This document shows, in pieces, positions 25,342 through 34,090 of a stretch of 64,000 bases of DNA; within the stretch, counting starts at the first letter, position 1, and the number at the start of each line of letters is the position of its first letter. The position numbers and the translations under genes were made by a program. The notes beneath the pieces were generated by a model that was given only the letters and a program-made list of their open reading frames with translations, was not told the origin of the DNA and did no database searches. Location: the NCBI RefSeq assembly GCF_002024165.1, contig NZ_MWQN01000003.1, positions 620,001 through 684,000 on the forward strand, read 5' to 3'. The stretch is from Embleya scabrispora (lineage in GTDB: Bacteria > Actinomycetota > Actinomycetes > Streptomycetales > Streptomycetaceae).

Positions 25342-27165
25342 TCACTGCCCCTCGTCCGCGCCCGGCCGATCCGGGCGATCGCGCCCGCCGGGCAACATCT
25401 CCTGAAGCTTGGCCTTCAGGCCCTGGCGGAACATCCCGCCCCGGTCGCTGTCGCCGTGCACGACGGCGGCCACCGCCGCCTCGATCTGGTCGAGCGTGGC
25501 GTGCGGCGGGATCGGCGGCACGGCGGGATCGGTACGGAAGTCGAGGACGAACGGCCGGTCCGCGGCCAGCGCCTCGCGCCAGGCCGGCTCCACGTCCTCG
25601 GGCCGGTTCACCCGCAGGCCGCCCAGACCGATCGAGCGGGCGAAATCGGCGTAGGGCACGTCGGGCAGGTGTTGCGACTCCTCGAACTGCGGCGCGCCCT
25701 CCATCGCCCGCATCTCCCATGTGACCTGGTTCAGGTCCTGGTTGTTCAGGACGGCGACGACCAGGCGCGGGTCGCTCCACTCGCGGCGATACTTGCCGGC
25801 GGTGATCAGTTCGGCCATCCCGTTCATCTGCATCGCGCCGTCGCCGACCAGGGCGATCGCCGGTCGCTCCGGGTGGGCGAACTTGGCGCCGATCGCGTAC
25901 GGCACGCCCGGTCCCATGGTGGCCAGGGTGCCGGAGAGCGAGCCGCGCATGTCGCCGCGCATCCGCAGGTGCCGGGCGTACCAGTTGGCCGCCGAGCCGG
26001 AGTCGGCGGTGACGATCGCGTCGTGCGGGAGCAGCGCGTCCAGCGCGTGCACCACGTATTCCGGGTTGATCGGGTCCGCGTCCACCGCCGCGCGCCGCTG
26101 CATCACCTCCCACCACCGCGCCACGTTCGCCTCGATGCCCGAGCGCCACGCGCCGTGCTTCTTGGCCCGCACCAGCGGCAGCAGTCGGCGCAGCGTCTCA
26201 CGCGCGTCGCCGATCAGGTTGATCTCGTACGGGTAGCGCAGCCCGATCATCGAGGGGTCGATGTCGATCTGCACCGCCCGGGCCCGGTCGTACTCCGGCA
26301 GGAACTGCGAATAGGGGAAGTTCGACCCGATGGAGATCAACGTGTCGCACTCGCGCATCAGTTCGTACGAGGGCCGGGTGCCGAGCAGACCGATGGAGCC
26401 GGTGACGTAGGGCAGTTCGTCGGAGAGCACGTCCTTGCCGAGCAGCGCCTTCGCCACGCCCGCGCCGAGCAGTTCGGCCAGTTCCTCGACCTCCGCCCGG
26501 GCGCCGCGCGCACCCTGGCCGACCAGGATGGCGACCTTCTCGCCGTCGTTGAGCAGATCCGCGGTGCGGCGCAGGTCCTCGTCGCCGGGCACCGGTGCGG
26601 ACCAGGTCGCCCCGAGGCTGGACGGCACCATCTTGAAGGCGTGCCCGGGGGCGGTGTAGTCGAGGTCCTGGACGTCGGAGGGCACGATCACGGCGGTGAC
26701 GGTGCGCCGCGCGGCGGCGATCCGGATGGCCCGGTCCAGCACGTTGGGCAGCTGTTCGGGCACGGTCACCGTCTCGCAGTACTCGGACGCGACGTCCTTG
26801 TACAGGCTCGCCAGGTCCACTTCCTGCTGGTACGAGCCGCCCATCGCGCTGCGCGCGGTCTGGCCCACGAGCGCCACCACCGGCACGTGGTCGAGCTTGG
26901 CGTCGTAGAGACCGTTGAGCAGGTGGATCGCGCCCGGCCCGGAGGTGGCGGCGCACACCCCGACCCGGCCGGAGAACTTGGCGTAGCCCACCGCCTGGAA
27001 CGCGGCCATCTCCTCGTGTCGCGCCTGGATGAACCGTGGCCGGTCGTCCGCCCGCCCCCACGCGGCCAACAGGCCGTTGATGCCGTCCCCCGGGTAGGCG
27101 AAGACGTACTCGACGTCCCATTCGCGCAGCCTGGCCAGGATCCGGTCCGCGACCTTCTCCGACAT
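25342..27165 (-). CDS. Thiamine-diphosphate enzyme, pyruvate oxidase/quinone dehydrogenase type (PoxB-like)
   Basis: 607 residues from ATG 27165 (GAAGAGGG upstream). Domain order is N-terminal ThDP pyrimidine domain (EYVFAYPGDGINGL, then FIQARHEEMAAF with the activating Glu), central FAD/Rossmann domain, and C-terminal ThDP domain with GDGAMQMNGMAEL and NNQDLNQ. This matches pyruvate dehydrogenase (quinone)/pyruvate oxidase proteins, which decarboxylate pyruvate to acetate; a related acetolactate synthase-like activity cannot be excluded. The C-terminal tail (FRQGLKAKLQEMLPGG) resembles the membrane-binding helix of PoxB. The membrane-protein pseudogene follows directly in the same unit. Confidence 0.85.
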   Translation of the reverse strand: MSEKVADRILARLREWDVEYVFAYPGDGINGLLAAWGRADDRPRFIQARHEEMAAFQAVGYAKFSGRVGVCAATSGPGAIHLLNGLYDAKLDHVPVVALVGQTARSAMGGSYQQEVDLASLYKDVASEYCETVTVPEQLPNVLDRAIRIAAARRTVTAVIVPSDVQDLDYTAPGHAFKMVPSSLGATWSAPVPGDEDLRRTADLLNDGEKVAILVGQGARGARAEVEELAELLGAGVAKALLGKDVLSDELPYVTGSIGLLGTRPSYELMRECDTLISIGSNFPYSQFLPEYDRARAVQIDIDPSMIGLRYPYEINLIGDARETLRRLLPLVRAKKHGAWRSGIEANVARWWEVMQRRAAVDADPINPEYVVHALDALLPHDAIVTADSGSAANWYARHLRMRGDMRGSLSGTLATMGPGVPYAIGAKFAHPERPAIALVGDGAMQMNGMAELITAGKYRREWSDPRLVVAVLNNQDLNQVTWEMRAMEGAPQFEESQHLPDVPYADFARSIGLGGLRVNRPEDVEPAWREALAADRPFVLDFRTDPAVPPIPPHATLDQIEAAVAAVVHGDSDRGGMFRQGLKAKLQEMLPGGRDRPDRPGADEGQ

Positions 27166-27459
27166 GACGTTCCCTCTTCCCTTCATCGGCGCCACCGCGT
27201 GGGTGCCCGGCGCACCACCACGTTCCGGGAAACGCGATCGTGGCCATGCTGCTAACCGCGCGCCGGCTCGGGAAACGACCCATCGAGGCAAAGACTCGGT
27301 AGACGCCCGCTCGGCGGATCCTCCCGGCGGGGCAGGTGTCAGGGGCACGAGGGAAGCCGGTGCGGCGGGCGAGGGCGGTGGTCGGGACGGCTGCGGTCCT
27401 GTGGCGCCGGGCACAGCGTGGCCAGGGTCGGCAGGGCGAGGGTCGCGGCGGGCGGCGGG

Positions 27460-29214
27460 TCAGCGTGCCGCGATGAGGTCGATCACGAAGACGAGGGTGG
27501 CGTTGGGGCGCATCTCGCCGGGTGGGGTCGCGCCGTACGCCTTGTCGGGTGGGATCACCAACTGCACCCGGCTGCCGACACGTTGGCCGACCAGGCCCTC
27601 GTCCCAGCCGGGGATCACCTCCCCCGTGCCGATGCCGAAGACGGCGGGTTCGCCGCGGGACCACGAGGAGTCGAACACCGCGCGGTCGCTCTGGTAGACG
27701 CCCACATAGTCGACCGTGATCTGCTGCCCGGCTCGGATCTCGGGGCCCGAGCCGGGTTCGAGTACACGGGTCACCAGCCCGCCGGCGCCCTTGGTGACGT
27801 CGAGGGCGCGGATGTCCGGTTGGGTGCGTGGTGGGGCGGACGCGGCGGGCGAGGACGCGGACGACGGCTGCCCGCCGGACGGGACGGAAGCGGCTGGGCG
27901 CGTGGGCGGCCCCGTCGTGGCGGAGCGCGTCGCGCTCGCCGTCGGCTTGGGGGTACCCGCGGACCGGTTGCCGGCGTCGTCGTCGCGCGTGGCCAGGACG
28001 ACCGCGACGGTGATCGCCGACACCACGACGACCGACCCGGCGGCCAGGAACGCCCGGTACCGCGGCCACGCTCGGGGCGGCTTGGGCGGCGGTGGTGGCA
28101 GGAACCCCGGGAACCCGTCGGGACGCGGCGGCCCGCCGGGCATGGGAGGCACGGGTGGCACCGGATCCGTGCGAGGCGGCGGCGGCACGGGCGGCACCGC
28201 ACCCTCCTCGACCACATCCGCCGGCACGGGCACGGTCACCGCCGACGCCTGCGGCACACCCTCGTCCATGGGCACCGTGCCGGCCGGCGCTCCCCCGTCC
28301 ACGGGCGCAGCACCGACCGGCGCCCCGTCCCGACCCCCGCCCGGAATCGCCCCGGCCACCGCCGCCGGCAACCACCACCCCGCGCCCGCGCCCGCCACGC
28401 TCGCGTCGATCGCCAGTTCGGCCAGCACCTCGGCGGCCGTCGGACGCGCCGTCGGCGACTTGTCCAGGCACGCCGACACCAGCGGCACCAACGGGGCGGG
28501 CACACCGTCGAGATCGGGGGCGTCGTGCACGACCCGATAGAGCAGGGCCGGCACCGACCCGTGCCCGAACGGCCCGCTCCCGCGCCCCGCGAACGCCAGT
28601 ACCGCGCCGAGCGAGAACACGTCCGACGGCTCGCCCACCTCACGGTCCGCGCACTGCTCGGGCGACATGAACCCCGGTGAGCCGACCGTGCTGCCCGTGC
28701 GGGTGAGCACGCTCGCCTCGACCGCCCGCGAGATGCCGAAGTCGATCACCTTGGGCCCGTCGGCGGCCAGCATGACGTTGGACGGCTTCAGGTCGCGGTG
28801 GATCACGCCCACCGCGTGGATCGCCGCCAGCGCCTCGGCCAACCCGGCCCCCAGCGCCCGCAACGGCCCCACCGGCCACGGCCCGTACCGCGCCACCGCG
28901 TCGGACAGCGCCATGCCGTCGACGTACACGGTGGCCAGCCACGGGCTCGGCGCGTCCGGCGCCGCGTCGACCACGGCCGCCGTGAACGCCCCGCTCACCG
29001 CCCGGGCCGCCGCCACCTCGCGGGCGAACCGCCGCCGGAAGTCCGCGTGCTCCGCCAGGTCCGGCCGCACCACCTTGACCGCCACGGCCCGCCCCGACGC
29101 CGACCGCCCCAGGTACACCCGGCCCATGCCGCCCTGTCCGAGCCGCCGCTCGATCCGGTACGGCCCGATCCGCGCCGGATCGTCGCCCGTCGGCCCGCTC
29201 ACGCCGTCCCCCAC
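27460..29214 (-). CDS. Membrane Ser/Thr protein kinase with extracellular FKBP-type prolyl isomerase domain
   Basis: 584 residues. The kinase domain (about 18-270) is complete: GQGGMGRVY loop, Lys47 in AVKVV, HRDLKPSN (139-146) and DFG (158-160). A long Pro/Ala-rich linker (270-385) leads to one membrane helix (about 389-408), a Ser/Thr/Pro stalk, and a C-terminal FKBP domain (about 485-584: ITVDYVGVYQSDRAVFDSSW, VIPGWDEGLVGQRVGSRVQL, IPPDKAYG). Key FKBP pocket residues (Tyr, Asp, Trp) are present. The usual extracellular sensor is thus replaced by a prolyl isomerase. It could sense secreted proteins or a macrolide-like ligand such as FK506-type compounds; this is inference. Confidence 0.88.
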   Translation of the reverse strand: MGDGVSGPTGDDPARIGPYRIERRLGQGGMGRVYLGRSASGRAVAVKVVRPDLAEHADFRRRFAREVAAARAVSGAFTAAVVDAAPDAPSPWLATVYVDGMALSDAVARYGPWPVGPLRALGAGLAEALAAIHAVGVIHRDLKPSNVMLAADGPKVIDFGISRAVEASVLTRTGSTVGSPGFMSPEQCADREVGEPSDVFSLGAVLAFAGRGSGPFGHGSVPALLYRVVHDAPDLDGVPAPLVPLVSACLDKSPTARPTAAEVLAELAIDASVAGAGAGWWLPAAVAGAIPGGGRDGAPVGAAPVDGGAPAGTVPMDEGVPQASAVTVPVPADVVEEGAVPPVPPPPRTDPVPPVPPMPGGPPRPDGFPGFLPPPPPKPPRAWPRYRAFLAAGSVVVVSAITVAVVLATRDDDAGNRSAGTPKPTASATRSATTGPPTRPAASVPSGGQPSSASSPAASAPPRTQPDIRALDVTKGAGGLVTRVLEPGSGPEIRAGQQITVDYVGVYQSDRAVFDSSWSRGEPAVFGIGTGEVIPGWDEGLVGQRVGSRVQLVIPPDKAYGATPPGEMRPNATLVFVIDLIAAR

Positions 29215-29318
29215 CTGCGTCCCCTCGCCACGTGCCGCCCCGACGACACCCGCCGCCCGCGCCGCGCCTCACCCGACCGGCCCCGGCCCGGGTGTCCGCG
29301 ATCATCCCACTCGCGGGC

Positions 29319-29999
29319 TCACCCGCGCGTCGGGTTCCCGTCGATGCCCTCGCCCCGGGGCAGCAGCCCGGTCTCGATCGCGGTGACCACCGCGTGGGTG
29401 CGGTCGCTGACGTCGAGTTTGGCGAAGATGCGGAGCAGGTGGGTCTTGACCGTGGCCTCCGCGATCACCAGTCGGGCGCCGATGTCCGCGTTGGACAGTC
29501 CGTCCGCCACCGCGTCCAGGACCTGGATCTCGCGGGAGGTGAGCACCACCGGGGCGGGTCGGCGCATCCGGGCGACCAGGCGCTCCGCGACCCTGGGAGC
29601 CAGTACGGTCTGGCCCCGGGCCGCGGAGCGGATGGCGTCGACGAGTTGTTCGCGGGTGGCGTCCTTGAGCAGGTAGCCGATGGCGCCGGCCTCGACCGCG
29701 CTCTCGATCTCGGCGTCGGTGTCGTAGGTGGTCAGGATCAACACCCGGGTCCGCTTGCCCAGCCCCACGATGCGGGCGGTGGCGGCCACCCCGCCCAGCA
29801 CCGGCATGCGCAGGTCGAGCAGCGCCACGTCCGGCTCCAGGCGCTCGACCAACTCGACGGCGGCCGACCCGTCGCCCGCCTCGCCGACGATCTCGATCGT
29901 GGGGTCCGCGGCCAGCAGCGCGACCACCCCCGCCCGCATCACCGAGTGGTCGTCGACCACGACGACGCGCAGCGTGTCCCCGTTCGTGTCGCCGCTCAT
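29319..29999 (-). CDS. NarL/LuxR-type response regulator
   Basis: 226 residues. Receiver domain 10-125: VVVVDDHSVMRAG acid pocket, phospho-acceptor in DVALLDLRMPVLGG, Lys in GYLLKDATREQL. LuxR helix-turn-helix at about 150-210: LTSREIQVLDAVADGLSNAD and ATVKTHLLRIFAKLDV. ATG 29999 overlaps the histidine kinase stop (ATGA), making a coupled two-component pair. The MMPL gene just upstream is the likely functional partner: such systems usually react to cell-envelope stress or a lipid-like substrate. Confidence 0.93.
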   Translation of the reverse strand: MSGDTNGDTLRVVVVDDHSVMRAGVVALLAADPTIEIVGEAGDGSAAVELVERLEPDVALLDLRMPVLGGVAATARIVGLGKRTRVLILTTYDTDAEIESAVEAGAIGYLLKDATREQLVDAIRSAARGQTVLAPRVAERLVARMRRPAPVVLTSREIQVLDAVADGLSNADIGARLVIAEATVKTHLLRIFAKLDVSDRTHAVVTAIETGLLPRGEGIDGNPTRG

Positions 30000-31237
30000 G
30001 TCGCGCTCTCCCGCCGGTAGTCGTGCACATCCGCCACATCCGCCCCGGCCGCCTCGGCCGCACCGTCGACGGGAATCATCGCCAGGATCCGCGTACCGTC
30101 CCCGACCGAGCTGGTGACCGTCAACTCGCCGCCCAGCTCGGCCAGTCGCCGACGCATCCCGTCCAGACCGAAGCCTCGGGCCTCGTCCACCACGAACCCC
30201 CGCCCGTCGTCGGTGATCTCCAGCTCCACACCGTCCGCGACCCGGGTGAGCACCACACCCACCGTGCCGGCGTCCGCGTGTTTGCGGATGTTGGCCAGCG
30301 ACTCCTGCGTACAGCGCAGCAGCGCGATCCGGGTGCGCTGATCACACTCGACGTCGGGCAGTTCGGCCTCCACGTTGATTCCCGTGTCCTGGGCGAAACG
30401 GTCCAGGGTCCGGCGCAGCACCCGGGCCGGCGACCCGGTGACCAGGCCGCTCTGTGGGGCCGAGCCGACCAGTACCCGCGCCTCGGCCAGGTTCTCCCGG
30501 GCGGTGCGCTCGATCGACAACAACTGCCGCTCACTCGTGTCGGGATCGTTCGCCAGGCCCGAGCGCGCGGCCTCCGCCAGCACCACGATGGAGGCGAACC
30601 CCTGGGCGAGGGTGTCGTGGATCTCCCGGGCCAGCCGCTCCCGCTCCTCCGCGGCGCCCCGGCGCAGATCGGCGTCCGCCAACCGCTCCCGGGCGCCGGC
30701 CAGTTCGCTGTCCAGGGCCCGCACGCGAGCCCCGTTCTGCTCGATGTAGCGATGTACCGACAAGCCGACCGGCACGCTCACCGCGTAGGCGATCAGAGTC
30801 GCCGTGGTGTTCCCGGTGAGCAGGTTCGGACTCCAGCCCTGCGAGGCGACGCCGCCGAGCACGGTGCCGGCGGCGGCGACGCCGCTGCGCATGATCGAGG
30901 GATAGGGGGCGCGGGCGGCGAACCAGAAGTGCGGAAGGCTCGCCACGTACAACGACGCACCGCCGTCGCGCACGTAGGCCAGCGCGACCAGGCCGACGGT
31001 CAGCACCGCCGGGAAGGCGCTCGGCCGCAGCACCCGATTCCCCGGGAACACCCGTACGACCAGGTAGCTCAGGCCGAGCAGGACCGGCAGCCCGACCGCC
31101 CACAGCCGCTTCGCCCCGGGGTCGCCCGCCCCGGCCAGGGCCACCGGGCAGAGCCCGAGCAGCACCCAGAACAGGATGTACCAGCGGTGCGGCGTCCACA
31201 TCGGGAAACGCTCGGGGGACCGCGGCCGTTCGGACAT
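29996..31237 (-). CDS. Sensor histidine kinase (HisKA_3)
   Basis: 413 residues. The N-terminal half has about five or six membrane segments with very short extracellular loops, so it is an intramembrane-sensing type. A coiled coil (RALDSELAGARERLADADLR) leads to the HisKA_3 phospho-acceptor EREIHDTLAQ-type box (LAREIHDTLAQGFASIVVL) and to the GHKL ATPase (NIRKHADAG, ITDDGRGF, GFGLDGMRRRLAELGG). It begins 5 bases after the MMPL stop and overlaps the regulator start, so the three genes form one operon. It would phosphorylate the regulator encoded at 29319-29999. Confidence 0.92.
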   Translation of the reverse strand: MSERPRSPERFPMWTPHRWYILFWVLLGLCPVALAGAGDPGAKRLWAVGLPVLLGLSYLVVRVFPGNRVLRPSAFPAVLTVGLVALAYVRDGGASLYVASLPHFWFAARAPYPSIMRSGVAAAGTVLGGVASQGWSPNLLTGNTTATLIAYAVSVPVGLSVHRYIEQNGARVRALDSELAGARERLADADLRRGAAEERERLAREIHDTLAQGFASIVVLAEAARSGLANDPDTSERQLLSIERTARENLAEARVLVGSAPQSGLVTGSPARVLRRTLDRFAQDTGINVEAELPDVECDQRTRIALLRCTQESLANIRKHADAGTVGVVLTRVADGVELEITDDGRGFVVDEARGFGLDGMRRRLAELGGELTVTSSVGDGTRILAMIPVDGAAEAAGADVADVHDYRRESAT

Positions 31238-31242
31238 GGCGC

Positions 31243-33456
31243 TCAGCCTACGTTTTGGGCCGGTCGAACCTCGGCGGCGGGGGTGCGGCCCCGGCCCCGG
31301 CGCAGTGCGATCGCCGGCCACCAGCTGCGTTCGCCCAGCAGCAGCATGGCGGCGGGCAGGATCATGATCCGGATCACGAACGCGTCCAGGAGCACGGCCA
31401 CCGCGAGGCTGAAGCCGAACTGCTTCATCTCGATCAGGTGCAGGCCGATGAAACTGGCGAACACGGTGACCATCACGAACGCGGCGCTGGTGACCACGCC
31501 CGCCGAGTTGCCGATCCCGTCGAGTACGGCCTGCCGGGTCGTCACGCCGCGCCGCACGGCCTCGCGGATCCGGCTGATCACGAACACCTGGTAGTCCATG
31601 GACAGTCCGAACAGGATCACGAACAGGAACAGCGGCACCCGGGAGCCGATCGAGCCGGTCGAGTCGAAGTCGAGCAGCGCCTCGGCCCAACTCCCTTGGA
31701 AGACCAGGACGAGCAGTCCGAGCGCGGCGCCGGCCGACAGCAGGTTGAGCAGCATGCCGAGCAGGCCCAGGACCACCGAGCCGAACGCGATCACGGTGAT
31801 CACGAAGGTCACCAGGAGCAGTGTCGTGACGATCATCGGCAGCTTGGTCTTCTGGTGTTCGGGGTAGTCCGCGTAGCGGGCCACGTCGCCGGTGACCGCC
31901 ACGTCGACCCCGCGCAGTCGGCCGATCGTGGCCGGTACGTAGTCGTCGCGGACCCGATCGAGCGAGTCCTGCGCCGCGTCGGTACTGACGAAGTGCGGCA
32001 CGCGCAGCTCCAGCATGGTGATCCGGTGGTCGGGCGAGGTGCGCAGTTCGGCGATGCCGGCGAGCGCCGGGTCGGTCTTGGCCCGTACCTCCAACTCGCG
32101 CAGCGCGCCGGCCACCTCGTCGGCCCGGCCGGCGTCGGCGCGGACCACGACCTGGTGCATCGACTTCAGCTCCGGGAACGCCTCGTTCTGCCGATGCCAG
32201 GTGTCCATGGCGGGCAGGTCCCGGGAGTAGGTCTCACGGCCGATCTCGGTCAGTTTCAGGTTCGCGAGCGGGGCGGCCAGGGCCAGCATGGCGAACACGG
32301 CGACGGCGAGCGTCGCGACCGGGCGGGCGGCGGTGACTCGCAGGACGGCCGAGGTGATCCGGCCGGCACCACTGCGCGCGGGCTTCGCGGCGACCGGCTC
32401 GCCCCGGCGGGCCGCGCGCTCGGCCTTGGCCGCGGCGCGGCGTTCGGCCCGGGCACCGAGCTTGACCAGCAGCGCGGGCAGCGCGGTCAGCGAGCCGATC
32501 ACCGCGACCACGGTGACCACGATCGCGCCGATGGCGATGGAGGAGAAGATCACGTCGTCGGCCAGGAACAGCGTCGCGCTGGAGGCGGCGACCGCGAGCC
32601 CGGAGACCACGACGGCGTGTCCGGAGGTGGCGGCGGCCAGTTCGACCAGGGCTCGGGAGTCGAGTCGCCCGCCCGAGCGGGCCCGTTCCTCGCGTTCGCG
32701 CTTGAGGTAGAAGAGCGCGTAGTCGACGCCGACGGCCAGGCCGATCAGCAGGATCACGTTGGTGCCGACCCCGGCGTCCGGGAAGACGTGCGACGCGAGC
32801 ATCGACAATCCGACGGCCGCCGCGATCGCGGACAGCGCGAGCACCAGCGGCACGGCGGCCATCGCCGCCGAGCGGAACACGATGAACAGGGTGATCAGGG
32901 TGATCGGCAGTGCGATCATCTCGGTCTTGGCGAGGTCGTCGCCGCGTTGGCCCTGGACGTCCTTGCTGATCGAGGGGCCGCCGCTCTCCGCGATTCGCAA
33001 CGACGGATGTTCCGCCCGTACCTTCGGGGTCTGTGCCAGGAGCGGGTCGACGTGCTTCTTCCCCTCCTGCTCCTCACCCTTCATGGTGATGTCGACCCGA
33101 ACCGCCCTGCCGTCGGCCGAACGCACCGGCGCCCCGACCGAGGACACCTCGGGCAGTCGCCGCATGCGGTCCGCGATCTCGCCGGCCGCGGCGTCCGCCT
33201 CCGGGCCCACCCGTTCCGCGCCGGCCTTGGCGGTGATCAGCACCCGCTCCATCGGACGCTGCTCCAGGCCGCCCTGCGCGGCCAGCGCTTCCCCGCGACC
33301 GGCCTCGCCCACCCGATAGTCCTCGCTGGTGGCGGTGTTCGTCCCGGCGGCGATGCCGGCCCCCAGGCACAACGCGACAAACAGCACCCAGCCGGCGATG
33401 GCCCACCAGGGACGCCGAGCACTCCACCCGGCCACTCGAACAGGAAGTTTCGTCAT
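31243..33456 (-). CDS. MMPL-family RND transporter
   Basis: 737 residues. Architecture is the classical duplicated one: membrane helix 1, a large extracellular loop (about 45-190), helices 2-6, cytoplasmic linker rich in Ala/Arg, then helix 7, a second loop and helices 8-12. MMPL signature residues appear in GLAVGVDYALFYLKREREER and FGLSMDYQVFVISRIREAV, the Asp-Tyr pairs thought to relay protons. Such proteins export lipids, siderophores or antibiotics. ATG 33456 was chosen because MTKLPVRVAGWSARRPWW is the usual family start. A 36-base palindrome lies 50 bases upstream. Confidence 0.92.
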   Translation of the reverse strand: MTKLPVRVAGWSARRPWWAIAGWVLFVALCLGAGIAAGTNTATSEDYRVGEAGRGEALAAQGGLEQRPMERVLITAKAGAERVGPEADAAAGEIADRMRRLPEVSSVGAPVRSADGRAVRVDITMKGEEQEGKKHVDPLLAQTPKVRAEHPSLRIAESGGPSISKDVQGQRGDDLAKTEMIALPITLITLFIVFRSAAMAAVPLVLALSAIAAAVGLSMLASHVFPDAGVGTNVILLIGLAVGVDYALFYLKREREERARSGGRLDSRALVELAAATSGHAVVVSGLAVAASSATLFLADDVIFSSIAIGAIVVTVVAVIGSLTALPALLVKLGARAERRAAAKAERAARRGEPVAAKPARSGAGRITSAVLRVTAARPVATLAVAVFAMLALAAPLANLKLTEIGRETYSRDLPAMDTWHRQNEAFPELKSMHQVVVRADAGRADEVAGALRELEVRAKTDPALAGIAELRTSPDHRITMLELRVPHFVSTDAAQDSLDRVRDDYVPATIGRLRGVDVAVTGDVARYADYPEHQKTKLPMIVTTLLLVTFVITVIAFGSVVLGLLGMLLNLLSAGAALGLLVLVFQGSWAEALLDFDSTGSIGSRVPLFLFVILFGLSMDYQVFVISRIREAVRRGVTTRQAVLDGIGNSAGVVTSAAFVMVTVFASFIGLHLIEMKQFGFSLAVAVLLDAFVIRIMILPAAMLLLGERSWWPAIALRRGRGRTPAAEVRPAQNVG

Positions 33457-33505
33457 GTCCGAATCCTGTTCGTCGGGCCGGTTGCCTCGACAGCCTCGAC
33501 CGACG

Positions 33506-33541
33506 GAACTCCTTGTCCACCGATCGGTGGACAAGGAGTTC
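33506..33541. promoter_or_regulatory. Perfect 36-base palindrome before the MMPL operon
   Basis: Each arm is GAACTCCTTGTCCACCGA; the second arm is its exact reverse complement with no spacer. The centre ACCGATCGGT is typical of TetR-family operators. It lies 12 bases after the RidA stop and 50 bases before the MMPL start. It could also fold as a 16-base-pair RNA hairpin with a GATC loop and end the RidA transcript; no T-tract follows. Confidence 0.7.
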
Positions 33542-33552
33542 GGGGAGGGGGT

Positions 33553-33960
33553 TCAGTCCAGGATCGCGATGGCCTCGACCTCGACGAGATGGGCGGGAAT
33601 GTCCAGGGCGGCGACGCCCAGGAGGGTGGCCGGGGCCGCCGGCGTCACACCCAGTGCGGCGGCGGCGCGGGCGATGCCGTCGAGGAGCGGCGGCATCTTG
33701 TCGGGCGTCCAGTCGACCACGTGCACGGTCAACTTCGCGACATCGTCGAAGGACGCCCCGACAGCGGCCAGGGCGGTGCCGACGTTGCGGTAGCACTGTT
33801 CGACCTGGGCGGCGAGATCACCCTCGCCGACCGTGACCCCGTCGGCGTCCCAGGCGACCTGCCCGGCCAGGAAGACCAGCTTCGACCCGGTGCCGACCGA
33901 CACCTGCCGATACACGTCGACTTCCGGCAGGCCGGCGGGGTTCGTGAGGGTGATGGCCAT
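33553..33960 (-). CDS. RidA (YjgF/YER057c)-family enamine/imine deaminase
   Basis: 135 residues. Family motifs are visible: SKLVFLAGQVAWDADG, DLAAQVEQCYRNVGTALAAVGASFDDVAKLTVHVVDW and LLGVAALDIPAHLVEVEAIA. The conserved Arg at the RidA active site (usually in an R-x-x-V-E or IPAHLVEVE context) is not obvious, since the segment reads IPAHLVEVEAIAILD, so this may be an Rid subfamily member lacking deaminase activity. It stands alone on the minus strand. An inverted repeat overlaps its promoter. Confidence 0.85.
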   Translation of the reverse strand: MAITLTNPAGLPEVDVYRQVSVGTGSKLVFLAGQVAWDADGVTVGEGDLAAQVEQCYRNVGTALAAVGASFDDVAKLTVHVVDWTPDKMPPLLDGIARAAAALGVTPAAPATLLGVAALDIPAHLVEVEAIAILD

Positions 33961-33979
33961 GGTGCTACCTCCGTAGTGG

Positions 33980-34010
33980 TCTCCGATGGTTACTCGGAAA
34001 CCATAGGAGA
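33980..34010. promoter_or_regulatory. Inverted repeat upstream of the RidA gene
   Basis: TCTCC-G-ATGGTT and AACCAT-A-GGAGA form an interrupted dyad 20 bases before the RidA start. The arms match at 11 of 12 positions with a seven-base centre. It is well placed for an operator of a MarR/HxlR-type repressor, none of which is encoded nearby. Confidence 0.5.
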
Positions 34011-34090
34011 GTGAGCGCTGACCTGGAAGAACGCACTTTTCGGTGCCCGAGGAACTCGAAGGTGACCACGGGAAGGTGGGTGCCGCCCCC

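Noticed and set aside
28667-29676. Long plus-strand frames opposite the kinase and response regulator genes
   Set aside because: Antisense shadows; kinase and receiver motifs on the minus strand are complete.
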